Positions 24,699 to 33,654 of a stretch of 38,834 bases of DNA are shown here, one piece after another. The stretch is from Gallionella sp. (GTDB lineage Bacteria; Pseudomonadota; Gammaproteobacteria; Burkholderiales; Gallionellaceae): positions 1-38,834 of the forward strand of contig JAHEDW010000020.1 of the NCBI GenBank assembly GCA_024641025.1. The letters run 5' to 3'. Each line of letters opens with the position of its first letter. Within the stretch, counting starts at the first letter, position 1. The notes under the pieces were generated by a model that saw only the letters and a program-made list of their open reading frames with translations, did no database searches and was not told where the DNA came from. Both the position numbers and the translations under genes were made by a program.

Positions 24699-25970
24699 GT
24701 GCAACGCTCAATTGCACTAGTCGACTGCAACAACTTCTACGTCTCCTGCGAACGGCTGTTCCAACCCAAGCTGGAAGGTAAACCTGTGGTGGTGCTCTCC
24801 AACAACGACGGTTGCGTGGTATCGCGCTCGCAAGAGGTCAAGGACCTCGGCCTCAAGATGGGTGTCCCTTGGTTCCAGATGAAAGGCCTCGCCAAACGCC
24901 ATGGCATCATCGCCCTGTCATCGAACTACACGCTGTATGCCGACATCTCCAACCGGGTGATGCGACTATTGTCGCAGTACTGTCCCGACCAGGAGATCTA
25001 TTCGATCGATGAATCCTTCCTCGACCTGACCGGGATGACCGACACGACCCAATATGCACAAACGATACGCTGCACCATCAAACAATGCGTCGGCATACCG
25101 GTATGTGTCGGCATTGGACCAAGCAAGACCCTGGCCAAGCTCGCCAACCATGTCGCCAAAAAGCAGAAGCAGTATCACAGCGTGTGCGATTTCAATGCAA
25201 TGACAGTACGCATACTAGACAATCTGCTCGCAAATATCGATGTCGGCGAAGTCTGGGGCGTGGGCAGGCGCAGCACAGCGCGCTTGCAGGAGATGGGCAT
25301 CACCACGGCCCTAGAACTAAAATATAGCCCTGCGAAGCGTGTCCGCGCGGAGTTTGGCGTGGTGATGGAACGCATCGTTGCGGAACTGAACGGTGTGGCC
25401 TGCATAGGATTGGACGAGATCACCCCGCCGCGCCAGCAGATCATCTGCTCACGATCATTCGGCATGTCCGTCTCTTTGCTGGACGACCTGGAACAGGCAG
25501 TCATCACCTACACCACCCGAGCCGCCGAAAAGTTGCGCAGCCAGCAATCCCTCGCAGGCGGCATCCAAGTCTATATCCGCACCAATCCGCACAAGGAAAG
25601 CGAATCGCAATACCAGCCAACGACCCTGCTGCCACTGTTCGAACACACCGACGACACACGCCTGCTGTGCCGTGCTGCGCTGAGCGGCTTACGATTGATC
25701 TACCGCAGTGGCTACGCGTACCAGAAGGCTGGCGTGATGCTGACCGAGATCATCCCTATCGTCGCGAGGCCGCGGACATTGTTCGAAGATGTCGCAGCAC
25801 AGCAAAAGTCCGCATCGCTAATGGCCACCCTCGACCGGATTAACCATCGCATGGGCAGCGGTACGCTCCAACTGCTCGGCGAAGGGGTAAGAAAAAGTTG
25901 GTCCATGAAGCGCGAGAATGTATCTAAGCGTTACACCACGGAGTGGGATGAACTCGCGGTAGTGCGATGA
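24699..25970 (+). CDS. umuC: Translesion DNA polymerase V subunit UmuC
   Basis: The 423-residue Y-family polymerase shows palm residues Asp9 ([13 protein letters not shown]) and Asp104-Glu105 ([10 protein letters not shown]), the steric-gate region [10 protein letters not shown], and the [15 protein letters not shown] thumb/palm segment. The C-terminal little-finger part matches UmuC and ends near VVR. It copies past damaged bases at the cost of mutations. The start is GTG, with a GAGGG ribosome site upstream, 14 bases after umuD. It is the last gene of the damage-inducible operon; a weak hairpin AAATCG/CGATTT follows the stop. Confidence 0.95.
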   Translation: MQRSIALVDCNNFYVSCERLFQPKLEGKPVVVLSNNDGCVVSRSQEVKDLGLKMGVPWFQMKGLAKRHGIIALSSNYTLYADISNRVMRLLSQYCPDQEIYSIDESFLDLTGMTDTTQYAQTIRCTIKQCVGIPVCVGIGPSKTLAKLANHVAKKQKQYHSVCDFNAMTVRILDNLLANIDVGEVWGVGRRSTARLQEMGITTALELKYSPAKRVRAEFGVVMERIVAELNGVACIGLDEITPPRQQIICSRSFGMSVSLLDDLEQAVITYTTRAAEKLRSQQSLAGGIQVYIRTNPHKESESQYQPTTLLPLFEHTDDTRLLCRAALSGLRLIYRSGYAYQKAGVMLTEIIPIVARPRTLFEDVAAQQKSASLMATLDRINHRMGSGTLQLLGEGVRKSWSMKRENVSKRYTTEWDELAVVR

Positions 25971-26025
25971 AATCGTCAATTAGATCGATTTTGACTTGTT
26001 GTACCAAAATATAGCTGCAGCACTA

Positions 26026-27069
26026 TCAACTACTCACTGCCACACATGGACTTCCACTATTCATCTTGCCGATCACTGCCGCCTGTGCGAAGCCAGCATT
26101 CCTGAAAGTTAACAACACTTGATCCACGGCATCTGGAGCAACGGCAACCAATAAGCCACCACTAGTCTGTGCGTCGGCCAGGACACGGCGCTGCCAGTCC
26201 TCCAGATTTGCAGCAAAATCCACTTCATGCCCATAACTGGAGAGATTGCGATCGATCGCTCCTGGGCCAAAACCCTGCTGAACCAGGGCCAGTGCCTCGG
26301 ATAAGATCGGAACCTGCTCGAACATCAGTTCTGCACCTAACCCTGAGCCTCGACAGATTTCAAGCAAGTGGCCAAGCAAGCCGAAGCCGGTAACATCAGT
26401 CAGTGCATGCACGGTATTCAAGCTGGCCAATTCACTGCCCACCGAATTTAGTTGCGTAGTGGTTGCGATCATTTGCGTATATCCATCGGCGGACAAAGAA
26501 TTCTTCTTCAGCGCAGCAGCCAATATGCCCACACCCAACCCCTTGCCAAGTATCAGTACGTCGCCGGCTTGCGCCTTGCTGTTTTTCTTGAGTTGGTCGG
26601 GATGAACGATGCCAATCGCCACCAGACCATAGATCGGCTCGACTGAATCAATTGAATGCCCGCCTGCCAATGGTATGCCGGCAGCTTCACAGACCGACTC
26701 ACCGCCCTGAAGGATTCCGCGAATCGTTTCGACAGGCAGTTTGCTGATCGGCATTCCCACGATCGCCAACGCCATGATTGGTGTGCCACCCATCGCGTAC
26801 ACGTCGGACAACGCGTTGGTGGCTGCGATACGGCCAAAATCGAAAGGGTCATCGACGATGGGCATAAAAAAATCTGTAGTCGCAATGATGGCCTGCTGAT
26901 CATTCAGGCGATAAACTGCTGCGTCGTCGCTGGTCTCCGTACCGACCAACAGATTTGCAAACGGCAGCTTATCTTTTGCTTTACCTAAGATTTCCTGCAG
27001 CAGTGAAGGTGCGATTTTGCAGCCACAGCCACCACCGTGAGACAATTGGGTTAATTTTACTTCAGTCAT
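26026..27069 (-). CDS. selD: Selenide, water dikinase (selenophosphate synthetase)
   Basis: From the ATG at 27069 the product has 347 residues and begins MTEVKLTQLSHGGGCGCK, where Cys15 and Lys18 correspond to E. coli Cys17 and Lys20; the AIRS-type ATP-binding segments TSDDAAVYRLNDQQAIIATT and GGHSIDSVEPIYG follow. It makes selenophosphate from selenide and ATP. The first residue of the Cys pair is Cys, not selenocysteine. The frame runs to 27153, but that part lies inside mnmH. SelD is encoded head to head with mnmH, which uses its product; no selA, selB or selC is in the window. Confidence 0.95.
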   Translation of the reverse strand: MTEVKLTQLSHGGGCGCKIAPSLLQEILGKAKDKLPFANLLVGTETSDDAAVYRLNDQQAIIATTDFFMPIVDDPFDFGRIAATNALSDVYAMGGTPIMALAIVGMPISKLPVETIRGILQGGESVCEAAGIPLAGGHSIDSVEPIYGLVAIGIVHPDQLKKNSKAQAGDVLILGKGLGVGILAAALKKNSLSADGYTQMIATTTQLNSVGSELASLNTVHALTDVTGFGLLGHLLEICRGSGLGAELMFEQVPILSEALALVQQGFGPGAIDRNLSSYGHEVDFAANLEDWQRRVLADAQTSGGLLVAVAPDAVDQVLLTFRNAGFAQAAVIGKMNSGSPCVAVSS

Positions 27070-27088
27070 TACTAGGTTCCTGATCAAA

Positions 27089-28123
27089 ATGCTTTTCAAA
27101 ACCGCGAACCTATCACAGCTTGACCAATTTGACGAAATCATCGATGTTCGCACGCCGTTGGAATTTGCCGAGGATCACATCCCCGGGGCGATCAATTGCC
27201 CAGTCCTGTCTAATGAGGAACGCATAACAGTCGGCACTTTATACACGCAAGTATCTCCATTCGAGGCACGGAAAGTCGGCGCGGCGTTGATTGCAAGAAA
27301 CATCGCACATCACCTGGAGTCCCGCTTCCGTGACTTTCCCAAGTCATGGCGTCCCCTGGTCTACTGTTGGCGTGGCGGACAGCGCAGCGGTGCGATGAGC
27401 ATCATCCTCGCCCAAGTCGGTTGGGCGGCACATAAACTTGAAGGGGGCTACAAGATCTATCGGCGAGATGTTCTGGAAAAACTGGATGCATTGCCGCAAA
27501 CTTTCACTTTCCGGGTTGTCTGCGGCCCAACCGGTTCTGGCAAAAGCCGCTTACTGACAGCATTGTCAGATACCGGACACCAGATACTTGATCTTGAAAC
27601 ACTAGCTCGACATCGCGGTTCGGTGCTAGGAAAACTTCCCGAACAAACCCAGCCCTCGCAAAAAATGTTCGATAGTGTTCTATTGAAAGTATTGCAAAAG
27701 CTGGACACTACCAGGCCAGTATATGTCGAAGCGGAAAGCAGCAAAATAGGCTTGATCTCCCTACCCCCTGCCCTAACCACTGCCATGCATGGCAGTTCAT
27801 GCCTGTTGTTAGAAACGCCTTTGGAGACACGTGTTGAAGGTCTGCTGAAAGATTACCACCACTACGTCGAAAATCCGGAGCTATTCATCGAGCACCTAAA
27901 GCCCCTGTATCGATTTCATGGATCGAAGCAACTGGATAATTGGAATTCACTGATCCGTGCAGGTGAATTCCACACTATGGTTGCTGAATTATTGAAGCTG
28001 CACTACGACCCAAGCTATTTCCGTGCAACATCGAAGAATTATATGCATCTCGAAAAAGGACAACGTGTTCCACTTGAGGATTTGTCAAAAGGTACACTAA
28101 AGCAAGTCGCAAGAGAAATTTAG
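27089..28123 (+). CDS. mnmH: tRNA 2-selenouridine synthase
   Basis: The 344-residue protein has an N-terminal rhodanese domain (IDVRTPLEFAEDHIPGA, active Cys93 in VYCWRGGQRSGA) and a P-loop GPTGSGKS at 146-153 in the C-terminal domain. MnmH (SelU, YbbB) first geranylates 2-thiouridine at tRNA position 34 and then replaces sulfur with selenium using selenophosphate. The length and both domains are complete. It starts 19 bases from the selD start on the other strand, so the promoters must reach into each other's coding regions. Confidence 0.95.
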   Translation: MLFKTANLSQLDQFDEIIDVRTPLEFAEDHIPGAINCPVLSNEERITVGTLYTQVSPFEARKVGAALIARNIAHHLESRFRDFPKSWRPLVYCWRGGQRSGAMSIILAQVGWAAHKLEGGYKIYRRDVLEKLDALPQTFTFRVVCGPTGSGKSRLLTALSDTGHQILDLETLARHRGSVLGKLPEQTQPSQKMFDSVLLKVLQKLDTTRPVYVEAESSKIGLISLPPALTTAMHGSSCLLLETPLETRVEGLLKDYHHYVENPELFIEHLKPLYRFHGSKQLDNWNSLIRAGEFHTMVAELLKLHYDPSYFRATSKNYMHLEKGQRVPLEDLSKGTLKQVAREI

Positions 28124-28172
28124 AACTTCATCGATCAAGTACAAGAAGCAAATTTGTGGACATCAACTGCTT

Positions 28173-28958
28173 CTAAACAGGATCGAACAACCACATATCC
28201 ATCCCCAACATGCCGTAGGTCATGACATGATTCAGATGTCGGGCACTTTCGATCTCGTCCGCAGCACCTAGTGACACAAACAGGGGTAGCAAGTGTTCGT
28301 CGGTAGGATGATTTTTGACTGCATGCGGTGCGAGCGAGCGATAGGCGCCAAGTGATATCAGATCGCCCGCACGGATTTGGCTCGCCATCCAGCCGCAGAA
28401 TTCTGTCACCCAGTCAGGTACAGGCGCACCTTGGGGATACTGGAATATTTCCCTCAGATTGTGAGTGATTGAACCACTACCGACAATCAACACACCCTGA
28501 TCTCGCAACGGACGCAAGGCACGGCCCAGCGCGATGTGCCAAGCAGTATCCTTGCCAGGCTGCAAAGAGAGTTGTGCAACGGGGATATCCGCATTTGGGT
28601 ACATCAAGTACAACGGCACCCACGCACCATGATCCAGTCCCCGTGCATCGTTGAGCACTACCGGTATCCCAGCCTGTTGCAGCGCATTTGCTGCTGAATG
28701 TGCCATCTCGGATGCACCGGGCGCAGGATACTGCAGCCTATAAAGTTCTTCAGGAAAACCGCTGAAATCGTGTATGGTTTCCGGATTCACGGTACAACTT
28801 ATTGCCGGTGTGTCCGTTTCCCAATGCGCTGAGATCACTAGGATCGACGAAGGCATGGGAAGTTGCTCGCCAAGTGTGCGCCATGCAGCACCAGTTTCAC
28901 CGGGTGAGAGTGGCAACGTTGGTGCGCCATGTGAAACGAATAGGACAGGCATTTTCAT
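28173..28958 (-). CDS. DODA-type extradiol dioxygenase (YgiD-like)
   Basis: The 261-residue protein from the ATG at 28958 (MKMPVLFVSHGAPT) has the LigB-type metal residues: His in FVSHGAPT, His in ISAHWETD, and the catalytic segment LDHGAWVPLYLMYP, with GSGSITHNL later. The family cleaves catechol-type rings such as 4,5-DOPA extradiol; the natural substrate in most bacteria is unknown. A start three codons on (MPVLF) is also possible. The gene converges with mnmH, with a 7-bp inverted repeat AGAAGCA/TGCTTCT in the gap, and diverges from the aldo-keto reductase. Confidence 0.88.
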   Translation of the reverse strand: MKMPVLFVSHGAPTLPLSPGETGAAWRTLGEQLPMPSSILVISAHWETDTPAISCTVNPETIHDFSGFPEELYRLQYPAPGASEMAHSAANALQQAGIPVVLNDARGLDHGAWVPLYLMYPNADIPVAQLSLQPGKDTAWHIALGRALRPLRDQGVLIVGSGSITHNLREIFQYPQGAPVPDWVTEFCGWMASQIRAGDLISLGAYRSLAPHAVKNHPTDEHLLPLFVSLGAADEIESARHLNHVMTYGMLGMDMWLFDPV

Positions 28959-29050
28959 GCTGCAAATCCTATCACATGACTCGACAGACCCACTATGAAC
29001 GGATTTACAATGGCACAAGGCCATCTGACCGAAATAAATGTGGAGTAATC

Positions 29051-30085
29051 ATGGAACTTAGGCGATTGGGTGAAAGCGATCTAAAAATATCGGCTTTGAG
29101 CCTAGGTACAATGACCTTTGGCGAGCAGAACAGTGAGGCAGAAGCTCATGCGCAACTCGATCTGGCAGTGTCACGTGGAGTCAACTTCATCGACAGTGCA
29201 GAGATGTATCCAGTTCCGCCAAAAGCAGAAACTCAAGGGCGCACAGAAAGTTATATCGGCTCATGGTTGAGGCACCAACAACGCGACAAACTGATCATCG
29301 CAACAAAGATTGCCGGACCGTCACGAGGCTTTGCTTGGATACGCAACGGCCCACGCGTCAATCGACAACACCTTGAAGCGGCAATAGATGGTAGCCTCAA
29401 GCGCTTACAAACAGACTATATCGATCTTTATCAGATTCATTGGCCAGACCGGTATGTGCCAATGTTCGGCGCAACCAGTTATGACGTTTCGCAAGAACAC
29501 GATACCGTACCCATAGCAGAGCAACTTGATGCGCTCGCGGATCAAGTCAAGGCCGGCAAGGTTCGTTACATTGGACTTTCCAACGAGACACCTTGGGGGG
29601 TGATCGAGTTTGCAAGGTGCTCAGAGAAGGCCGGTCTGCCAAGAATCGTATCTGTACAGAACGCCTATCATCTGATGAACCGAAATTTTGAATCAGGACT
29701 GGCTGAAGCCTGCCATCATGCCAAGGTCGGCTTGCTGGCATACAGCCCATTGGCTTTCGGACACTTGTCAGGCAAATACATTGCTGACCAACAGGCAAAG
29801 GGGCGCATCACGCTGTTCTCGAACTTTGGACAGCGCTATGCAAAACCCAACGTGCCTGTCGCAACAAAGGAATACATGCGGATCGCACATGAAGCTGGAT
29901 TGAGTATCGCACAGATGGCATTGGCCTTCGTGCGCACCCGATGGTTCACGAGTAGCGTAATACTCGGAGCAACCAGTTTAAATCAATTGAGAGAAAATCT
30001 GGACAGCATGGAAGTTTCCCTTTCAGATGAAGTGCTGGAGAAGATTGATTCAGTGCATCGGATATATCCCAATCCTGCGCCTTAG
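29051..30085 (+). CDS. Tas-like NADP-dependent aldo-keto reductase
   Basis: The 344-residue TIM-barrel protein starts at MELRRLGESDLKISALSLGTM and contains the AKR catalytic residues in FIDSAEMYP (Asp and Tyr), the Lys in IATKIAG, and the His in YQIHWPDR. The later VSVQNAYHLMNR and LAYSPLAFGHLSGKY blocks match the Tas subgroup, whose substrates are not well defined. GGAG lies six bases before the ATG at 29051; the frame runs back to 28802, but only through the divergent dioxygenase gene. The start spacing to DODA is 92 bases. Confidence 0.9.
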   Translation: MELRRLGESDLKISALSLGTMTFGEQNSEAEAHAQLDLAVSRGVNFIDSAEMYPVPPKAETQGRTESYIGSWLRHQQRDKLIIATKIAGPSRGFAWIRNGPRVNRQHLEAAIDGSLKRLQTDYIDLYQIHWPDRYVPMFGATSYDVSQEHDTVPIAEQLDALADQVKAGKVRYIGLSNETPWGVIEFARCSEKAGLPRIVSVQNAYHLMNRNFESGLAEACHHAKVGLLAYSPLAFGHLSGKYIADQQAKGRITLFSNFGQRYAKPNVPVATKEYMRIAHEAGLSIAQMALAFVRTRWFTSSVILGATSLNQLRENLDSMEVSLSDEVLEKIDSVHRIYPNPAP

Positions 30086-30130
30086 AAATAATATAAGAGG
30101 TTCGATTTGCAGCAATTCGACTAAAGCTAG

Positions 30131-30187
30131 TAGTTCGAATTCCGAATGAACTATTACCTTGTTTGGCGTTCTATCCCAGAATCTAAT
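30131..30187 (+). promoter_or_regulatory. Candidate promoter and palindrome before the SHP operon
   Basis: A -35 TTGTTT (30159-30164) and -10 TCTAAT (30182-30187) are separated by 17 bases. Directly upstream is an inverted repeat TAGTTC-N11-GAACTA (30131-30153) that could be an activator site or a terminator remnant of the preceding gene. Only sequence fit supports this. Confidence 0.35.
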
Positions 30188-30203
30188 TTGAAGTAGAATA
30201 AAA

Positions 30204-30623
30204 ATGGTATTTTTAAAAATTACATCAACACTTTTACTCATTTCAGTCCTCACATCACTAGCACAACCCGCACTTGCTGAAACACCTGAAGGAGTTCTTG
30301 CCGCATTCGAAAAAAGTGCATCAGCCACACCGGGATTCCGGGGATTCTCGGCCGCACGCGGTGAAACTTTCTACAAGAGCAAGCATGGAGGAGACTGGAG
30401 TTGTTCTACTTGTCATACCGACAATCCGACTTCGCAAGGAAAACATGCCAAAACCGACAAACCGATAAAACCACTCGCACCATCCGGAAATCCAGAGCGA
30501 TTCACCGATATGAAAAAAGTAGAGAAATGGTTCAAGCGCAATTGCAACGACGTGCTGGACCGGGTTTGCACGCCGCAGGAAAAGGGTGATTTCCTGTCAT
30601 ATCTGCTCACTATCAACAAATAA
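30204..30623 (+). CDS. SHP-type monoheme cytochrome c (DUF1924)
   Basis: The 139-residue secreted protein has a signal peptide ending in ALA near residue 25 and one heme site CSTCH (Cys67, Cys70, His71). After it comes Asn113-Cys114 and Cys122, eight residues apart. In sphaeroides heme protein an Asn is the sixth heme ligand and the following Cys forms a disulfide eight residues on, so this fits SHP closely. SHP is a high-spin cytochrome that binds O2 and NO; its physiological role is unresolved. Its usual partners are diheme cytochrome c and a cytochrome b561, and here the first of these is encoded two genes on. Confidence 0.88.
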   Translation: MVFLKITSTLLLISVLTSLAQPALAETPEGVLAAFEKSASATPGFRGFSAARGETFYKSKHGGDWSCSTCHTDNPTSQGKHAKTDKPIKPLAPSGNPERFTDMKKVEKWFKRNCNDVLDRVCTPQEKGDFLSYLLTINK

Positions 30624-30692
30624 TCTAGTGGAAGTGACGGTTCAAACCATTTCCAAGCTGCGGCGATATGCCGAGATCCCTGGGAGCAATGA

Positions 30693-31325
30693 ATGAAACT
30701 CAAAGAATCATTAGCAAATTTCTTCGCTGTCATCTGCCTGACAGTGGTAGCTGCAATGGCACATGCGAGTGAAGCCGTGTTTGAACCCGAATTGCCGACT
30801 GTAGCGAGCAGCTATTTCAACAAGCATAATTTCAGCAATTACCGTCCATACTTGCTAGCTCAAAATGAGGTGCCTACCGCCAAAAGTCAGGATGAGATTT
30901 CGGTGACTTCATTTGAGAAATTTAACCCTCCTTTATTCACCGGTAGCAATGCGCACAAATTTCTGGGTGTGGGAACGCTGGCGCTTGTCATTGCCACCGC
31001 AGTCGCCCCCAAACCCCCAGAAGTCGAAGACAGGGCACCGACTCAGGCTGAACTTGATGCCCAGAAGTCGAGTAGCCACGCCAAACTCGGCAGAGCCGCG
31101 GCAACATTGGCAGTAGCTACTGTGGCAACAGGACTACTGTATCACTGGGATGACTTCCATCTAGAGGATGGTCTGTTCGATCCTGATAACCAGCACGCCT
31201 TGCTTGGTGCCGCAGGTGCACTAGCAATGCTTTACGCAATCTCCAAGGCACCTGATGAGGGGCATGCCGGTATGGGAATTGCAGGCGGTGCAGCGATGGC
31301 CGTAGCCATCAAACTGACCTGGTAA
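30693..31325 (+). CDS. Four-helix membrane protein with repeated HxxLG motifs
   Basis: The 210-residue protein has a signal peptide (NFFAVICLTVVAAMAHA), a periplasmic stretch to about residue 85, and four hydrophobic segments. Each begins with His-x-x-(Leu/Met)-Gly: H88KFLG, H129AKLG, H168ALLG and H191AGMG. His151 and His156 (YHWDDFH) close the second segment. If the helices alternate direction, two His lie on each side of the membrane, the arrangement that binds two b hemes in cytochrome b561. The gene lies between SHP and diheme cytochrome c, where b561 is usually encoded. Heme binding is a prediction; the family is not one I can name. Confidence 0.6.
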   Translation: MKLKESLANFFAVICLTVVAAMAHASEAVFEPELPTVASSYFNKHNFSNYRPYLLAQNEVPTAKSQDEISVTSFEKFNPPLFTGSNAHKFLGVGTLALVIATAVAPKPPEVEDRAPTQAELDAQKSSSHAKLGRAAATLAVATVATGLLYHWDDFHLEDGLFDPDNQHALLGAAGALAMLYAISKAPDEGHAGMGIAGGAAMAVAIKLTW

Positions 31326-31334
31326 CGGAGTGAA

Positions 31335-31901
31335 ATGATGAAAAACAACTCAATAGTATTAGTGTCGCTGACCGCCGCCCTGCTGGTGAACAGCACACAC
31401 GCAGGCGCGGAAGAAAGTTTTATTGGTTGGCTGCTTGACTTCAGCCGCACGAAGGAAGTAAAGCCTGTGACAGACAAGCACTACCAGGAAGAATGCGGGG
31501 AATGCCACTTTGCCTACCAACCAGGGTTGTTACCAGCAAGATCTTGGGACAGGCTGCTCAAAGCAGAAGCGATGCGCGATCACTTTGGCGACAACGCCGA
31601 GATGGACATCGATACGCTTAAAGAAATTCATGACTACGCAGTGGAAAATGCTGCTGACAAGTCTTATTACAAGCGCTCTCGAAAAATCGCGGCAGCGACC
31701 GCAGACGGCCCAACCCCATTGCGCATCACCGAACTGCATTATATCCAGCGCAAGCACCATGAACTTCCCGAGAAGATGATCAAGGGAAACAGGAGCGTCA
31801 AGTCGCTGAGCTATTGCGACAAGTGTCACACCCAGGCCGATGATGGCGTATACGATAACGATACCGTCTCTATCCCGAACTATCCAGACTGGGATGACTG
31901 A
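31335..31901 (+). CDS. Diheme cytochrome c (DHC family)
   Basis: The 188-residue secreted protein has a signal peptide and two heme c sites: CGECH (Cys54-His58) after a KHYQEECGECHFAYQPG segment and CDKCH (Cys161-His165) near the C-terminus. The conserved GECHFAYQPGLLPARSW block is typical of DHC. DHC passes electrons to SHP in phototrophs and other proteobacteria. The gene starts nine bases after the four-helix protein, so the three form an operon. Its last 22 bases overlap the convergent VOC gene. The first codon may be the second ATG at 31338. Confidence 0.9.
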   Translation: MMKNNSIVLVSLTAALLVNSTHAGAEESFIGWLLDFSRTKEVKPVTDKHYQEECGECHFAYQPGLLPARSWDRLLKAEAMRDHFGDNAEMDIDTLKEIHDYAVENAADKSYYKRSRKIAAATADGPTPLRITELHYIQRKHHELPEKMIKGNRSVKSLSYCDKCHTQADDGVYDNDTVSIPNYPDWDD

Positions 31902-32287
31902 TTCGGCCCACCCTGTGATGCTTCTATAAATTCCAGGGCATTTTGGTCCGGATCACGGCAAAACAATGCGCGACGACCCGATTTGCTTAGGGTATAAGCC
32001 ACATGCGCCACGTCAAACTTTCCTATTAAGGCCGATATATCAGACACCTGGAACGCAACATGGCGATCACGCCCGCCATGAACAGGGCGTTTCAATCCAG
32101 CTTCTGGATCTGCCAATACCATCAGATGCAACTGCTGATTCGATGCAATTTCATACCATACGCCATCGTAACCCAACTGAGGACGTCCGGGATCAGGCTT
32201 GAGTCCGAGAACGCCTTCATAGAAGGCGCTTGCCTTTGCCAGATCAGAAGTCAGGAATGTCGCATGAAGAATGCCAGTGATCATCAT
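31880..32287 (-). CDS. VOC (glyoxalase/bleomycin-resistance) family protein
   Basis: The 135-residue protein is a single VOC unit: [23 protein letters not shown] at the N-terminus, [16 protein letters not shown] in the middle and [14 protein letters not shown] near the end, the metal-ligand strand. Such domains act on small molecules in isomerase, dioxygenase or binding roles; no substrate can be given. It overlaps the purT gene start region by four bases upstream and converges with DHC. Confidence 0.82.
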   Translation of the reverse strand: MMITGILHATFLTSDLAKASAFYEGVLGLKPDPGRPQLGYDGVWYEIASNQQLHLMVLADPEAGLKRPVHGGRDRHVAFQVSDISALIGKFDVAHVAYTLSKSGRRALFCRDPDQNALEFIEASQGGPNQSSQSG

Positions 32288-33492
32288 GATTTGACTGGAA
32301 CCACCTTGCTTGCTGCCAATTTGGCGCGAGCACGAGCCTCATTTGTATCCTTACCATTGGCCAATGCAACACCCATGCGGCGTCGGATAAATGACTCCGG
32401 TTTACCAAACAACCGAAGGTCAGAGCGGGGAACACTCAGTGCTTCTGCAACGCCTTCGAAAGCGATACCCTTTGATTCATGTTGTCCGTAGATCACTGCA
32501 CTTGCGCCTGGTTCACGCAAGCTCACATCAACCGGCAATCCGAGTATTGCGCGAGCATGTAGTTCGAATTCATTCAATTTCTGACTGCACATTGTCACCA
32601 TCCCGGTGTCATGCGGGCGTGGACTAACTTCGCTGAACCAGACCCCATCGCCTTTGACGAATAGTTCGACGCCAAAAATCCCCAACCCACCAAGGTTGTC
32701 GGTGACCTTCTTTGCGATATCGCGAGCGCGGTGCAGAGCCTGATCTGACATTGCTTGCGGCTGCCAACTTTCCACGTAGTCCCCATGCACCTGAACGTGA
32801 CCAATAGGCTCGCAAAACTGTGTCTCAATGACGCCGCTTTGGTCCATCGCACGTACAGTGAGTTGTGTGATCTCATAATCGAAAAAAACCATTCCTTCGA
32901 CGATCACCCTTCCCTGATTTACGCGGCTGCCGCTTGCTGCATAATTCCATGCAGCTTCCACTTCCTCGGCCCGATCAACCTTGGATTGTCCCTTGCCAGA
33001 TGAAGACATCACCGGCTTGATGATGCATGGATAGCCAATTCCCGAGTTGATCGCAGATCGCAGCTCTTCCAGGCTGTCCGCAAAATTATAAGGAGAGGTA
33101 GGTAGGTTCAGCGTCTCGGCAGCGAGTCGCCTTATACCTTCGCGGTTCATTGTCAAGCATGCGGCACGTGCGGTTGGAATAACGCGTGCGATGCCCGCTC
33201 GTTCAATCTGTTCTAGCATCTCTGTGGCGATCGCCTCGATCTCGGGCACGATAATGTCCGGTTTCTCCCTCTCGACCAAGGCACGCAGAGCCTCCCCATC
33301 CGTCATGTTTATGACATGGGAGCGATGCGCGACCTGATGGCCAGGCGCATCTGCATAACGATCAACTGCAATTGTCTCGACGCCCAGGCGTTGCAAGGCA
33401 ATGATGACCTCCTTACCAAGTTCGCCGCTGCCAAGCAGCATGACCTTGGTGGCTGATGGGCTTAGAGGAGTACCGAGAACAATATTATTCAT
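32284..33492 (-). CDS. purT: Formate-dependent phosphoribosylglycinamide formyltransferase
   Basis: The 402-residue ATP-grasp enzyme has the N-terminal Rossmann-like domain ([21 protein letters not shown]), [13 protein letters not shown], and the ATP-grasp core [14 protein letters not shown], followed by the metal/ATP segment [25 protein letters not shown]. It makes formyl-GAR from GAR, formate and ATP in purine synthesis, replacing PurN. The length and motifs match E. coli PurT. Its stop overlaps the VOC start by four bases, suggesting one transcript. Confidence 0.95.
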   Translation of the reverse strand: MNNIVLGTPLSPSATKVMLLGSGELGKEVIIALQRLGVETIAVDRYADAPGHQVAHRSHVINMTDGEALRALVEREKPDIIVPEIEAIATEMLEQIERAGIARVIPTARAACLTMNREGIRRLAAETLNLPTSPYNFADSLEELRSAINSGIGYPCIIKPVMSSSGKGQSKVDRAEEVEAAWNYAASGSRVNQGRVIVEGMVFFDYEITQLTVRAMDQSGVIETQFCEPIGHVQVHGDYVESWQPQAMSDQALHRARDIAKKVTDNLGGLGIFGVELFVKGDGVWFSEVSPRPHDTGMVTMCSQKLNEFELHARAILGLPVDVSLREPGASAVIYGQHESKGIAFEGVAEALSVPRSDLRLFGKPESFIRRRMGVALANGKDTNEARARAKLAASKVVPVKS

Positions 33493-33654
33493 GGCATTTT
33501 TAGGGAGTAATATGAATCCGTGAAATTATACACATCAAGGAAAAATATCTGCTTGACGATTGCATCTGCCTAATCAAATCCTAGACAACCATTGTTATGG
33601 TGCACACGATGTCCTCGCTACTTCCATGTTCTAGTGATCTAGAAAGTTCGAAAT

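Noticed and set aside
25970-25991. Terminator after umuC (AAATCG/CGATTT)
   Set aside because: The stem is short and overlaps the stop codon, with no U-tract, so it is too weak to call.
28144-28174. Terminator between mnmH and the dioxygenase gene
   Set aside because: The 7-bp AGAAGCA/TGCTTCT pair has a long loop and overlaps the dioxygenase stop, so it is mentioned only in passing.
28802-29050. N-terminal extension of the aldo-keto reductase frame
   Set aside because: It lies inside the divergent dioxygenase gene; GGAG and the family N-terminus mark the ATG at 29051.
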